From Kocuria rosea (GTDB lineage Bacteria; Actinomycetota; Actinomycetes; Actinomycetales; Micrococcaceae): a DNA stretch of 64,000 nucleotides. The position numbers and the translations under genes are program-made. The DNA lies in the NCBI RefSeq assembly GCF_006094695.1, contig NZ_CP035103.1:1240001-1304000 (forward strand). Direction: 5' to 3'. Shown here one piece after another: positions 1-17,488 of this stretch; position 1 is the first letter of the stretch, and each line of letters opens with the position of its first letter. The notes beneath the pieces were generated by a model that saw only the letters and a program-made list of their open reading frames with translations, made no database searches and was not told the DNA's origin.

Positions 1-54
1 GACAAGGCCAAGGAGGCCCTCGAGGGCGCCGGCGCCACCGTCACCCTCAAGTAG
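1..54 (+). CDS. rplL: 50S ribosomal protein L7/L12, C-terminal end (partial)
   Basis: Only the last 17 codons lie in the window. They read DKAKEALEGAGATVTLK followed by TAG, which matches the conserved C-terminal helix and strand of L7/L12, the stalk protein that recruits translational GTPases. The gene begins upstream of the window. A strong hairpin follows at once, so the rplJ-rplL unit appears to end here instead of reading on into rpoB. Confidence 0.93.
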   Translation, partial: DKAKEALEGAGATVTLK

Positions 55-87
55 GACCCCGGACGCGTCCCTTCACGGACGCTCCTG

Positions 88-120
88 CGAGGCCCCGGAC
101 GCACGGCGTCCGGGGCCTCG
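88..120 (+). terminator. rplL transcription terminator
   Basis: A perfect 15-bp inverted repeat (88-102 with 106-120) with a 3-nt loop lies 33 nt after the rplL stop. It has no T-run, as is common in high-GC actinobacteria. It separates rplL from gcvP. Confidence 0.8.
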
Positions 121-252
121 TGCCGTGCCGGGCCCGGACGGTCTGTGGGAGACTGGGGGCACGACCACATCGGCCGCCCACGCGCAGCGGGAGAGTCCGG
201 GCGGGGGAGGGCGGACGGGCCCCACCGGGCCTCGGACCACGAGGAGCTCACC

Positions 253-3081
<2,829 letters not shown>

Positions 3082-3140
3082 CCCGCGGGCCCGGCGCCCC
3101 CGGTGCCGGTGAGACCCGGAGCACGAAATTTCCCATCCTA

Positions 3141-3170
3141 CGACCGGTGGACGCCCGCGTCCACCGGTCG
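3141..3170 (+). terminator. gcvP terminator
   Basis: Perfect 13-bp stem (3141-3153 with 3158-3170) and a 4-nt loop. Its 3' arm ends only 2 nt before the -35 box of the first rpoB promoter. Confidence 0.82.
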
Positions 3171-3172
3171 TG

Positions 3173-3201
3173 TGGACAGAGCCGCACTTCGCGTCTATGC
3201 T
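3173..3201 (+). promoter_or_regulatory. rpoB promoter P1
   Basis: TGGACA (3173-3178), a 17-bp spacer and TATGCT (3196-3201) give a close match to a housekeeping sigma promoter. Transcription would start near 3208, leaving a leader of about 150 nt. Confidence 0.75.
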
Positions 3202-3212
3202 GGATCTTTGCG

Positions 3213-3241
3213 TTGTCCCTCATTCTGCGTGCCTTCATATA
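3213..3241 (+). promoter_or_regulatory. rpoB promoter P2 candidate
   Basis: TTGTCC (3213-3218), a 17-bp spacer and CATATA (3236-3241). The -10 lies inside TCATATAGCGG (3235-3245), which recurs exactly upstream of rpoA at 42639-42649. Confidence 0.45.
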
Positions 3242-3243
3242 GC

Positions 3244-3299
3244 GGTGGGCGCCCCCGGGGAGCGAACCAGCATCTCGAGTCCGCTGGCCCTCGCCCACC
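3244..3299 (+). promoter_or_regulatory. Structured rpoB leader
   Basis: The untranslated leader can fold into a two-tier hairpin: an outer 8-bp stem (3244-3251 with 3292-3299) and an inner 5-bp stem (3267-3271 with 3283-3287). A role in attenuation or mRNA stability is possible, but nothing in the sequence proves it. Confidence 0.35.
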
Positions 3300-3357
3300 C
3301 GTATCCCCGATTCGGGAACTGCGCGATTCAACTGCAGGTCTGTGGAAGGAATCCATC

Positions 3358-6867
<3,510 letters not shown>

Positions 6868-6928
6868 TCCCGCTCGGTCCACCCCGACGAGACGTCAACT
6901 TTTCCAGAGAAAGAGATAAAGGACCCTC

Positions 6929-10813
<3,885 letters not shown>

Positions 10814-10859
10814 GGTCGGCGTCCCGCGCAGGACGTGATCACCCTCGTGGTCACCACGG

Positions 10860-10899
10860 CAGCCCCGTTCCGGAAGAATCGTCTTCCGGGGCGGGGCTG
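10860..10899 (+). terminator. rpoBC terminator
   Basis: 18-bp stem (10860-10877 with 10882-10899) including two G-U pairs, with a 4-nt loop. A smaller imperfect hairpin (10835-10854) lies just upstream. Confidence 0.8.
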
Positions 10900-10962
10900 C
10901 CCCCGTCCCGCGGCCGGCCACGGGGCCGGGCCGCGGACCAGGAAGGAGCCCCAGGAGTCACC

Positions 10963-11727
10963 ATGGCGAACTCACCCACCGGGGAGTCCGTGCTCGAGCG
11001 GGCGGACCGGATCCTCGCGGCGTTCACGGCGGAGGACTCCCGGCTGACCGGGGGCCGGATCGCGGCCCTCACCGGGCTGCCCACCGCCACCGCGCACCGG
11101 CTCGCCCGGGACATGGCCCGCCAGGGCTGGCTCGAGCGGGTGGAGGGCGGGCACTACGTGGTCGGCACCCGGCTGTGGGAGCTGGTCAACCGCTCCTCGC
11201 GCGAGCTCGGTCTGGCGCGCGCCGCCCGCCCCTTCATGGGCGACATCCACGCGGTGCTGCGCCAGCACGTGCAGCTCGGCATCGTGGAGGGCCGCGAGGT
11301 GCTGCTCGTGGAGCGGCTCTCCCACCCCCGGGCGGTGCCCGTCCGGTCGGAGGTGGCCGGCCGGCTGCCCCTGCACCTGTCGGCCACGGGCCTCGTGCTG
11401 CTGGCGCACGCCCCCCAGGACTACCAGGAGGAGTACCTGCAGGGGCCCCTCACCGCCTTCACCGAGCTCTCGCCGACCGAGCCCGCGGTGCTGGCCGCGG
11501 AGCTCGAGCGGATCCGCGGCGCGGGCCACGCCCTGCAGACCGGCTATCTCGAGGCCGGCACGGCGGGCATCGCCGTCCCCGTGCGGGGGCGCGGCGACCA
11601 GGTGGTGGCGGGCCTGGGCGTCATCACCCCGGCGGGCGACCCGGCCGCGCGGGCCGGGGCGATCGTCCAGGCGCTGCACACCGCGGCGCACGGCATCCGC
11701 CGGACCCTGCGGGACGCCCCGCGCTGA
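10963..11727 (+). CDS. IclR-family transcriptional regulator, probable pob/pca regulator
   Basis: 254-residue IclR-type regulator with an N-terminal winged helix-turn-helix at about residues 8-65 (RILAAFTAEDSRLTGGRIAA, then TATAHRLARDM) and a C-terminal effector domain (GREVLLVERLSHP, LPLHLSATG, GTAGIAVPVRG). ATG 10963 has AGGAG 5 nt upstream. It lies directly upstream of pobA on the same strand, so control of 4-hydroxybenzoate hydroxylase is the natural inference. The effector cannot be read from the sequence. It is distinct from the second IclR gene at 20181. A short hairpin (11750-11766) follows the stop. Confidence 0.85.
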   Translation: MANSPTGESVLERADRILAAFTAEDSRLTGGRIAALTGLPTATAHRLARDMARQGWLERVEGGHYVVGTRLWELVNRSSRELGLARAARPFMGDIHAVLRQHVQLGIVEGREVLLVERLSHPRAVPVRSEVAGRLPLHLSATGLVLLAHAPQDYQEEYLQGPLTAFTELSPTEPAVLAAELERIRGAGHALQTGYLEAGTAGIAVPVRGRGDQVVAGLGVITPAGDPAARAGAIVQALHTAAHGIRRTLRDAPR

Positions 11728-11778
11728 GACCGGCCGCGGCGCCGGCTCCCGGGCACACGGTGCCCGTCGCCCCCAGCA

Positions 11779-11793
11779 TCCCGTTCAACGGGA
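11779..11793 (+). promoter_or_regulatory. Palindromic operator candidate upstream of pobA
   Basis: Perfect 15-bp palindrome TCCCGTT-C-AACGGGA lies 69 bp before the pobA start, between the IclR gene and pobA. It is a plausible site for the adjacent IclR regulator; this is inferred from position and symmetry only. Confidence 0.4.
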
Positions 11794-11862
11794 CGACTGT
11801 GGTGCCGCCCACAGGCCGCTGAGACACTGGACACGATTCCCGTCGTATCACCAGGAGCACTC

Positions 11863-13062
11863 ATGAGCGCACAGCGCACCGTTCTCAGCACGCAGGTCGG
11901 CATCGTGGGCGGCGGCCCGGCCGGGCTGATGCTGGCCCACCTGCTCGGCCGCGCCGGCATCGACAGCATCGTGGTCGAGAAGCGCGACAAGGACACCATC
12001 CACGCCACCCACCGGGCGGGCATCCTCGAGGCGCCCACGGTGCGGATGCTGACCGACTCCGGCGTCGACGGGCGGGTGCTCACGGAGGGCCACGAGCACG
12101 AGGGCACCGTGCTGCGCTTCGAGGGGGAGAGCCACCGGATCGACTTCAAGGAGCTCGTCGGCGAGTCCGTGTGGCTCTACCCGCAGAACGAGGTGTTCCT
12201 GGACCTGGCCGACGCCCGGGAGCGCGACGGCGGCGACGTCCGCTGGTCCGTCACGGACACCGAGGTGGTCGACCTGACCACCGACCGGCCGGGCATCCGC
12301 TTCACCGACGCCGCGGGCGAGGACTTCGAGATCCGCTGCGAGATCCTCGTGGGCGCCGACGGCTCGCAGAGCATCTGCCGCCGCGCCATCCCGGAGCAGG
12401 AGCGCACCGACAACTTCATCGAGTACCCCTTCGCCTGGTTCGGCATCCTCGCCGAGGCCCCGCCGAGCGCCCCGGAGCTCATCTACTCGAACTCCGAGCA
12501 CGGCTTCGCCCTCATCTCCCAGCGCAGCGGGACCGTCCAGCGGATGTACTTCCAGTGCGACCCGGAGGAGGACGTCGACGACTGGGGCGACGAGCGGATC
12601 TGGGCCGAGCTCCAGCGCCGGATCGAGGGTTCCGACGGGCTCCGGCTCCAGGAGGGCCCCATCTTCGACAAGACCGTGCTGAAGTTCCGCTCCTACGTCT
12701 GCGAGCCCCTGCGCCACGGCAACCTGTTCCTCGTCGGCGACGCAGGCCACACCGTCCCCCCGACCGGCGCCAAGGGCCTGAACCTCGCGTTCTGCGACGT
12801 CCGCGTGCTCGCCCCGGCGATCGTCGAGTTCTTCCGCACGGGCGACGGCACCGGGCTGGCCGGGTACTCGGCCACGGCGCTGGAGCGGGTGTGGAAGGCG
12901 CAGAACTTCTCCTACTGGGCCACCCACCTCATGCACACCCAGCCGGGGGAGAACCCCTTCAACCAGAAGCGCCGGCGCGGCGAGTTCAAGGCGATCACCG
13001 GCTCCGAGCGCGGCGCCGCCTACTTCGCGGAGTCCTACACCGGCTGGCCCGACGACCGCTGA
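11863..13062 (+). CDS. pobA: 4-hydroxybenzoate 3-monooxygenase (p-hydroxybenzoate hydroxylase)
   Basis: FAD-dependent aromatic hydroxylase, 399 residues, converting 4-hydroxybenzoate to protocatechuate with reduced nicotinamide and oxygen. It shows the three FAD signatures of the class: GGGPAG (residues 16-21), the DG motif in VGADGSQS (166-167) and GD in VGDAGHTVPPTGAKGLN (292-293). The substrate-site segment IYSNSEHGFALISQRSG aligns with the Pseudomonas Tyr201 and Ser212/Arg214 region. The ATG has CCAGGAG upstream. Its product is the substrate of PcaGH, encoded immediately downstream. NADH or NADPH preference cannot be decided by eye. Confidence 0.93.
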   Translation: MSAQRTVLSTQVGIVGGGPAGLMLAHLLGRAGIDSIVVEKRDKDTIHATHRAGILEAPTVRMLTDSGVDGRVLTEGHEHEGTVLRFEGESHRIDFKELVGESVWLYPQNEVFLDLADARERDGGDVRWSVTDTEVVDLTTDRPGIRFTDAAGEDFEIRCEILVGADGSQSICRRAIPEQERTDNFIEYPFAWFGILAEAPPSAPELIYSNSEHGFALISQRSGTVQRMYFQCDPEEDVDDWGDERIWAELQRRIEGSDGLRLQEGPIFDKTVLKFRSYVCEPLRHGNLFLVGDAGHTVPPTGAKGLNLAFCDVRVLAPAIVEFFRTGDGTGLAGYSATALERVWKAQNFSYWATHLMHTQPGENPFNQKRRRGEFKAITGSERGAAYFAESYTGWPDDR

Positions 13063-13085
13063 CCCCCGGCCCCGCCGGACCTCCC

Positions 13086-13130
13086 CACTGTGACCCCACA
13101 ATAAGTTCGCACAGTGAACACATGTGCGAA
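13086..13130 (+). promoter_or_regulatory. Overlapping inverted repeats upstream of pcaH (operator candidate)
   Basis: An 8-bp inverted repeat TTCGCACA (13106-13113) / TGTGCGAA (13123-13130) has a 9-bp spacer. A second, overlapping repeat is CACTGTG (13086-13092) / CACAGTG (13110-13116). The core GTTCGCAC recalls the GTTCG...CGCAC pattern of IclR-type Pca regulator sites known in Pseudomonas and Acinetobacter. It lies 91-135 bp before pcaH. A promoter is expected here, but I could not assign clear -35/-10 boxes. Confidence 0.55.
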
Positions 13131-13220
13131 TGTTGCACCGAATGCGCTAGCCTCGGAGAGTTCGCCGCGGGCACCACGCCCGCCGGTGCGGCAGCCACCT
13201 CGCAACAAAGGAGCTGAACC

Positions 13221-14042
13221 ATGACCGACCAGGACCAGGGGCCGGAGGAGTCCTTCGTGCACCTCACCCCGAAGGGCCCCGACGACGCGGCGGACACGCA
13301 GGCCGACCTCGACCGCGAGATGGCCGGCATCAGCGCCGACTACAGCGCGTCCGGCCGCACCGAGACGCAGCCGCGGCTGGACTACGCGCCCTACCGCAGC
13401 TCGATCCTGCGGCACCCCACCAAGGACCTGCACCACGCGGACCCGGAGACCATCGAGCTGCACGCGCCCGCCTTCGGCGAGCGGGACGTGCACCGGCTCG
13501 AGTCGGACCTGACCATCCAGTCGGGCGGGGAGCCCATCGGCGAGCGGATCAAGATCCGCGGCCGGGTCCTCGACGGCGACGGCCGGCCCGTGCGCCGCCA
13601 GCTCGTGGAGATCTGGCAGGCCAACGCGGCCGGGCGGTACATCCACAAGCGGGACCAGCACCCGGCTCCCATCGACCCGAACTTCACCGGCGTGGGGCGC
13701 TGCCTGACCGGCGACGACGGATCCTACGAGTTCGTCACCATCAAGCCCGGGCCGTACCCCTGGAAGAACCACCACAACGCCTGGCGGCCCGCGCACGTGC
13801 ACTTCTCCCTGTTCGGCACGGACTTCACCCAGCGGATGATCACCCAGATGTACTTCCCCTCGGACCCGCTGTTCGCGCTGGACCCGATCTTCCAGTCGAT
13901 CGTGGACCCCGAGGCCCGCCGCCGGCTCGTGGCCGACTACGACCACGAGGCGTCCGAGCACGAGTGGCTGCTCGGCTACACCTGGGACATCGTGCTCAGC
14001 GGCTCGAACCGCACCTGGACGGAAGGCGACTCCAATGTCTGA
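13221..14042 (+). CDS. pcaH: Protocatechuate 3,4-dioxygenase beta subunit
   Basis: Catalytic beta subunit of the non-haem Fe(III) intradiol dioxygenase that opens protocatechuate to 3-carboxy-cis,cis-muconate, 273 residues. The four iron ligands are visible: Tyr140 (WQANAAGRY), Tyr179 (KPGPYPW), His192 and His194 (RPAHVHF). AAAGGAGCTG precedes the ATG. It overlaps pcaG by 8 bp, which fits equimolar subunit synthesis. First gene of the pcaHGBDC group; possible operators lie upstream. Confidence 0.95.
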   Translation: MTDQDQGPEESFVHLTPKGPDDAADTQADLDREMAGISADYSASGRTETQPRLDYAPYRSSILRHPTKDLHHADPETIELHAPAFGERDVHRLESDLTIQSGGEPIGERIKIRGRVLDGDGRPVRRQLVEIWQANAAGRYIHKRDQHPAPIDPNFTGVGRCLTGDDGSYEFVTIKPGPYPWKNHHNAWRPAHVHFSLFGTDFTQRMITQMYFPSDPLFALDPIFQSIVDPEARRRLVADYDHEASEHEWLLGYTWDIVLSGSNRTWTEGDSNV

Positions 14043-14619
14043 GACCCCCGCGACCCCCGCACTCCCGGCCACCCCCGGCCAGACCATCGGGCCGTTCTTC
14101 GGCTACGCGCTGCCCTACGACAAGGGCGAGCTGCTCGTCCCGTTCGGGCACCCGCAGGCGGTGCGCCTGCACGGCACGGTGACCGACGGCCACGGCGACC
14201 TCGTGCCGGACGCCATGCTCGAGATCTGGCAGGCCGACGGCAACGGCGACGTCCCCACCGCGACCGGCTCGCTCGTGCGCGACGGCTACACCTTCACCGG
14301 CTTCGGCCGCGCGTCCGTCGACAACGAGGGCCACTACACCTTCACCACCGTGGACCCGGGGCCGACCGAGCCCGGCAAGGCGCCGTTCATCACGCTGACC
14401 GTCTTCGCCCGGGGCGTGACGAACCGGCTGTTCACCCGCATCTACCTGCCGGAGGACACCGAGGCCCTCGCGAACGACCCGCTGCTGCGCTCCCTGCCCG
14501 AGGACCGCCGCCGCACCCTGGTCGCCGAGCGGGAGGCCGACGGCTCCCTGCGCTTCGACCTCCGGCTCCAGGGCGAGGGCGAGACCGTCTTCCTCACCTA
14601 CCCGAACCTCCAGGCGTGA
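14035..14619 (+). CDS. pcaG: Protocatechuate 3,4-dioxygenase alpha subunit
   Basis: Non-catalytic alpha subunit of the dioxygenase, 194 residues. It has the intradiol fold signatures TIGPFFGYALPY near the N-terminus and MLEIWQADGNGDV in the middle. Iron ligands are not conserved, as expected for alpha. The start overlaps the end of pcaH by 8 bp, and AAGGCGA within pcaH can serve as ribosome binding site. Confidence 0.94.
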   Translation: MSETPATPALPATPGQTIGPFFGYALPYDKGELLVPFGHPQAVRLHGTVTDGHGDLVPDAMLEIWQADGNGDVPTATGSLVRDGYTFTGFGRASVDNEGHYTFTTVDPGPTEPGKAPFITLTVFARGVTNRLFTRIYLPEDTEALANDPLLRSLPEDRRRTLVAEREADGSLRFDLRLQGEGETVFLTYPNLQA

Positions 14620-14710
14620 CCGTTCCGTGCGCGGGCCCCGGCCGCCCCGGGGCCCCCGCACGGCACCACCCCGCCACGGACGACCCGACGACCACCGAAG
14701 GAGGACGCGC

Positions 14711-16156
14711 ATGACCGACGCCGGGCTGCTCCGCCCCGGAGCCCACCGGGGTGACGCGCACACGGACGACACCGCGGTGCTCCAGGCGCTGCTCGACGTC
14801 GAGGCCGCCTGGGTCGCCGCGCAGGCGGACGCCGGGCTCGCCCCGCGCGCCGCCGCGGCGTCCGCGCGTGCGGCCGCCCGCGCCGCCGACTACGACGCCG
14901 GGGACATCGCCCGGCGCGCCGAGGGCGGCGGCAACCCCGTCATCCCGCTCCTCGCCGACTACCGGCGCCGGCTGGGGGAGCTCGATCCCGGCGCCGTGCG
15001 CTTCGTGCACCGCGGCCTGACCAGCCAGGACGTCATGGACACCGCCATGATGCTGCTGGCCCGGCGCGCCGCCGTCCCCCTCGCCGAGCAGCTGTCCGAC
15101 ACGGCAGACGCCCTGGCCCGGCTGGCGGACGCCCACCGCGGCACCGTCCAGGCCGCCCGCACCCTGACCCAGCACGCGCTGCCCACCACCTTCGGGCTCA
15201 AGGCCGCCGGCTGGCTGGCCGGGCTGCAGGACCTCGAGGCGGACCTCGCCGGGCTCGCCCGGCTCCCGGTGTCCTGCGGCGGCGCCGCCGGCACCCTCGC
15301 CGGCAGCCTCGCGCTCTTCCCGGGCGCCCCCGACGCCGCCGAGCAGGCCCTCGAGCTCGCCCGCCGCTGGGCCGACGAGCTCGGCCTGAGCCTGCCGCCG
15401 CACGTGTGGCACGCCACCAGGCGGCCGGTGCTGCGCACCGGCGGGACCTTCGCGGCGGTCTGCGCGGCCCTCGGCCGGATCGCCAACGACGTCCTGCTGC
15501 TCTCCCGCCCCGAGCTCGGCGAGCTGCGGGAACCGGCCGTCGAAGGGCGCGGCGTGTCCTCGGCGATGCCGCAGAAGCAGAACCCGGTGCTGTCCGTGCT
15601 GCTCAAGCGCACCGCCCTGACGGCGCCGCAGCTCGTGGCCCAGCTCCACGTCGCCGCCGCCCAGTTCGTCGACGAGCGCCCCGACGGCGCCTGGCACACG
15701 GAGTGGCCGGCACTGCGGGAGCTCGCCCGGCTCGCCGTCGCGGCGTCGTCGCACGCGGCCGAGCTCACGGCCGGGCTCACCGTGCAGAGCGCCCGGATGC
15801 GGGCCAACCTGGACGCGTCGGGTCCCGCCGTGCTCGCCGAGCGGATCAGCGCGGAGCTCGCGCCCCTGCTGCCGCCCGCCGCCGACGGCGCCACGGGGCG
15901 GCAGCGGGTGCAGGAGGTCGTGCGCGAGCACGCGACCGACGGACCGGGCATGCTCGACGCCCTCGTGGGCCTCGCCGCCGGCACCGCCCTGGCCGACGGC
16001 ACCCCCGTGGACCGGGACGTCGTGGCCGGGCTGCTCGACCCCGCCGGGTACCTCGGGGCCAACGACCTGCTGATCGACCGCGTGCTCGCGCAGCACCGCC
16101 GGTCCGCGAACGACCGTCCGTCCATCACCCGGACCAGCCCAGGAGCATCCGCATGA
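14711..16156 (+). CDS. pcaB: 3-carboxy-cis,cis-muconate cycloisomerase
   Basis: Member of the fumarase/aspartase superfamily, 481 residues, lactonising carboxymuconate to 4-carboxymuconolactone. The superfamily signature GVSSAMPQKQNP is at residues 281-292, TSQD at 104-107 and a conserved His at 155. I chose ATG 14711 because GAAGGAGGA lies just upstream; the frame extends to 14627 only through the intergenic stretch. The stop overlaps the pcaD start in ATGA. Confidence 0.93.
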   Translation: MTDAGLLRPGAHRGDAHTDDTAVLQALLDVEAAWVAAQADAGLAPRAAAASARAAARAADYDAGDIARRAEGGGNPVIPLLADYRRRLGELDPGAVRFVHRGLTSQDVMDTAMMLLARRAAVPLAEQLSDTADALARLADAHRGTVQAARTLTQHALPTTFGLKAAGWLAGLQDLEADLAGLARLPVSCGGAAGTLAGSLALFPGAPDAAEQALELARRWADELGLSLPPHVWHATRRPVLRTGGTFAAVCAALGRIANDVLLLSRPELGELREPAVEGRGVSSAMPQKQNPVLSVLLKRTALTAPQLVAQLHVAAAQFVDERPDGAWHTEWPALRELARLAVAASSHAAELTAGLTVQSARMRANLDASGPAVLAERISAELAPLLPPAADGATGRQRVQEVVREHATDGPGMLDALVGLAAGTALADGTPVDRDVVAGLLDPAGYLGANDLLIDRVLAQHRRSANDRPSITRTSPGASA

Positions 16157-16986
16157 CCGTCCCCGTCCTCACCCTCGTCGAGTTCTCGACCCGCCGGGCC
16201 CCGTCGCCGCGGGCGCCCCTGCTGGTGCTGGGCCCGGGGCTCGGCACCTCCGCCGCCTCGCTGTGGTCCGCCGCGGCGCACCTGCTGGAGGCCGACCTGC
16301 GCGTGGTCGGCTGGGACCTCCCCGGCCACGGCGGCTCCGCGCCCGCCGACGAGCCGTTCGGCACCGCCGAGCTGGCCCGGGGCGTGCTCGACGCCGTGGA
16401 CCGGTACCAGGAGGCCGCCGGCCTCGAAACCGGAGGTCCGTTCTACTACGCGGGCACCTCCCTCGGCGGCTGCGTCGGCCTCCAGCTGCTGCTCGACGCG
16501 CCGCACCGGCCGGCGGCGGCCGTGCTGGTGGGCACCGCCGCCCGGGTGGGGGAGCCCGCTGCGTGGTCCGAGCGCGCCCGGCTCGTGGCCGCCGCCGGCA
16601 CCCCCACCCAGATCGTCGGCTCCGCGCAGCGGTGGTTCGCCCCGGGCTTCATCGAGCGGGACGCGGTCACGACCACCGGGCTGCTGCACGCCCTCCAGGA
16701 CGCGGACCGGTTCTCCTACGCCCGGGCCTGCGAGGCCCTCGCCGGCTTCGACGCGACCGGGCGCCTCGGCGCCGTCGACGTCCCCGTGCTCGCCGTGGTC
16801 GGCGCGCAGGACGCCGCCAGGCCGCCCGACGCCGTGGCGGAGCTGGCCGGGGCGACCGGCGGCCGCCTCGTGGTCGTCGAGGGCGCGGGCCACCTCGTGC
16901 CCGCCGAGGCCCCGCAGGACGTGGCACGCCTGCTGGACGAGCACATCGGCGCCCACCCACCCCACCACGAAGGAGCACGAGCATGA
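16153..16986 (+). CDS. pcaD: 3-oxoadipate enol-lactonase
   Basis: Alpha/beta hydrolase of 277 residues that hydrolyses beta-ketoadipate enol-lactone to beta-ketoadipate. The nucleophile is Ser103 in GTSLGG; the likely acid is in VVGAQD and the catalytic His in EGAGHLVPAE. It overlaps pcaB and pcaC by 4 bp each (ATGA). In many actinobacteria pcaD is fused to pcaC as pcaL. Here the two are separate reading frames. Confidence 0.88.
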   Translation: MTVPVLTLVEFSTRRAPSPRAPLLVLGPGLGTSAASLWSAAAHLLEADLRVVGWDLPGHGGSAPADEPFGTAELARGVLDAVDRYQEAAGLETGGPFYYAGTSLGGCVGLQLLLDAPHRPAAAVLVGTAARVGEPAAWSERARLVAAAGTPTQIVGSAQRWFAPGFIERDAVTTTGLLHALQDADRFSYARACEALAGFDATGRLGAVDVPVLAVVGAQDAARPPDAVAELAGATGGRLVVVEGAGHLVPAEAPQDVARLLDEHIGAHPPHHEGARA

Positions 16987-17417
16987 GCGGCAACCCCCGG
17001 CGCACCGAGCAGGAGGCCCACGCGGACGGCATGGCCGTGCGCCGCGAGGTGCTCTCCGACGCCCACGTGGACCGCGCCGAGGCCGGCAAGGACGCCTTCA
17101 CCGCCGAGTTCCAGGACTTCATCTCCCGCTACGCGTGGGGCGAGATCTGGACCCGGCCGGGACTGGACCGGCGGATGCGCAGCGCCGTGACCCTGACCGC
17201 GCTGATCGCCGCCGGGCACTGGGAGGAGTTCGAGATGCACGTGCGCGCCGCCCTGCGCAACGGCCTGGAGCGGGACGAGATCAAGGAGATCCTGCTCCAG
17301 TCGGCGATCTACCTCTCCGTGCCCTCCGCCAACAACGCCTTCAAGCACGCCAAGCAGGTCCTCGACGCCCTCGACGCCCTCGACGCCGAGGACTCCGCGG
17401 CGCCCCCGGCCCCCTGA
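16983..17417 (+). CDS. pcaC: 4-carboxymuconolactone decarboxylase
   Basis: 144-residue decarboxylase of the CMD/AhpD-like fold that turns 4-carboxymuconolactone into beta-ketoadipate enol-lactone. The conserved helix GHWEEFEMHVRAALRNGLERDEIKE (from residue 79) carries the family His and Glu residues. The ATG overlaps the pcaD stop by 4 bp, so the two enzymes that are often fused are translationally coupled here. The C-terminus (DALDALDAEDSAAPPAP) is low complexity. Confidence 0.9.
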   Translation: MSGNPRRTEQEAHADGMAVRREVLSDAHVDRAEAGKDAFTAEFQDFISRYAWGEIWTRPGLDRRMRSAVTLTALIAAGHWEEFEMHVRAALRNGLERDEIKEILLQSAIYLSVPSANNAFKHAKQVLDALDALDAEDSAAPPAP

Positions 17418-17488
17418 CCTGCCGACCCTCCGACCACCCCATTCTGGCACCCCGTGACCGACGTGCAACGACGCAAGTGAGGAACACC

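Noticed and set aside
121-252. Possible glycine riboswitch upstream of gcvP
   Set aside because: GGGAGA-like words occur at about 147-152 and 191-196, as in the 5' part of the aptamer. The conserved GCCGAAGG.GCAA core and the closing CTCTCAGG segment are absent. A covariance model search would settle it; a significant hit would overturn this.
145-252. N-terminal extension of GcvP from ATG 145
   Set aside because: The extra 36 residues have no family similarity and no ribosome binding site, while TTG 253 has GAGGAG and yields the conserved start.
3103-3357. Upstream extension of rpoB
   Set aside because: It would translate through a perfect terminator hairpin and the promoter; the conserved protein begins at TTG 3358.
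16970-16995. pcaD/pcaC overlap as a frameshift in a pcaL fusion
   Set aside because: pcaC has its own intact start region (MSGNPRRTEQEAHADGMAVRREVL), and the 4-bp ATGA overlap matches the pcaB-pcaD junction, so two genes are the better reading.
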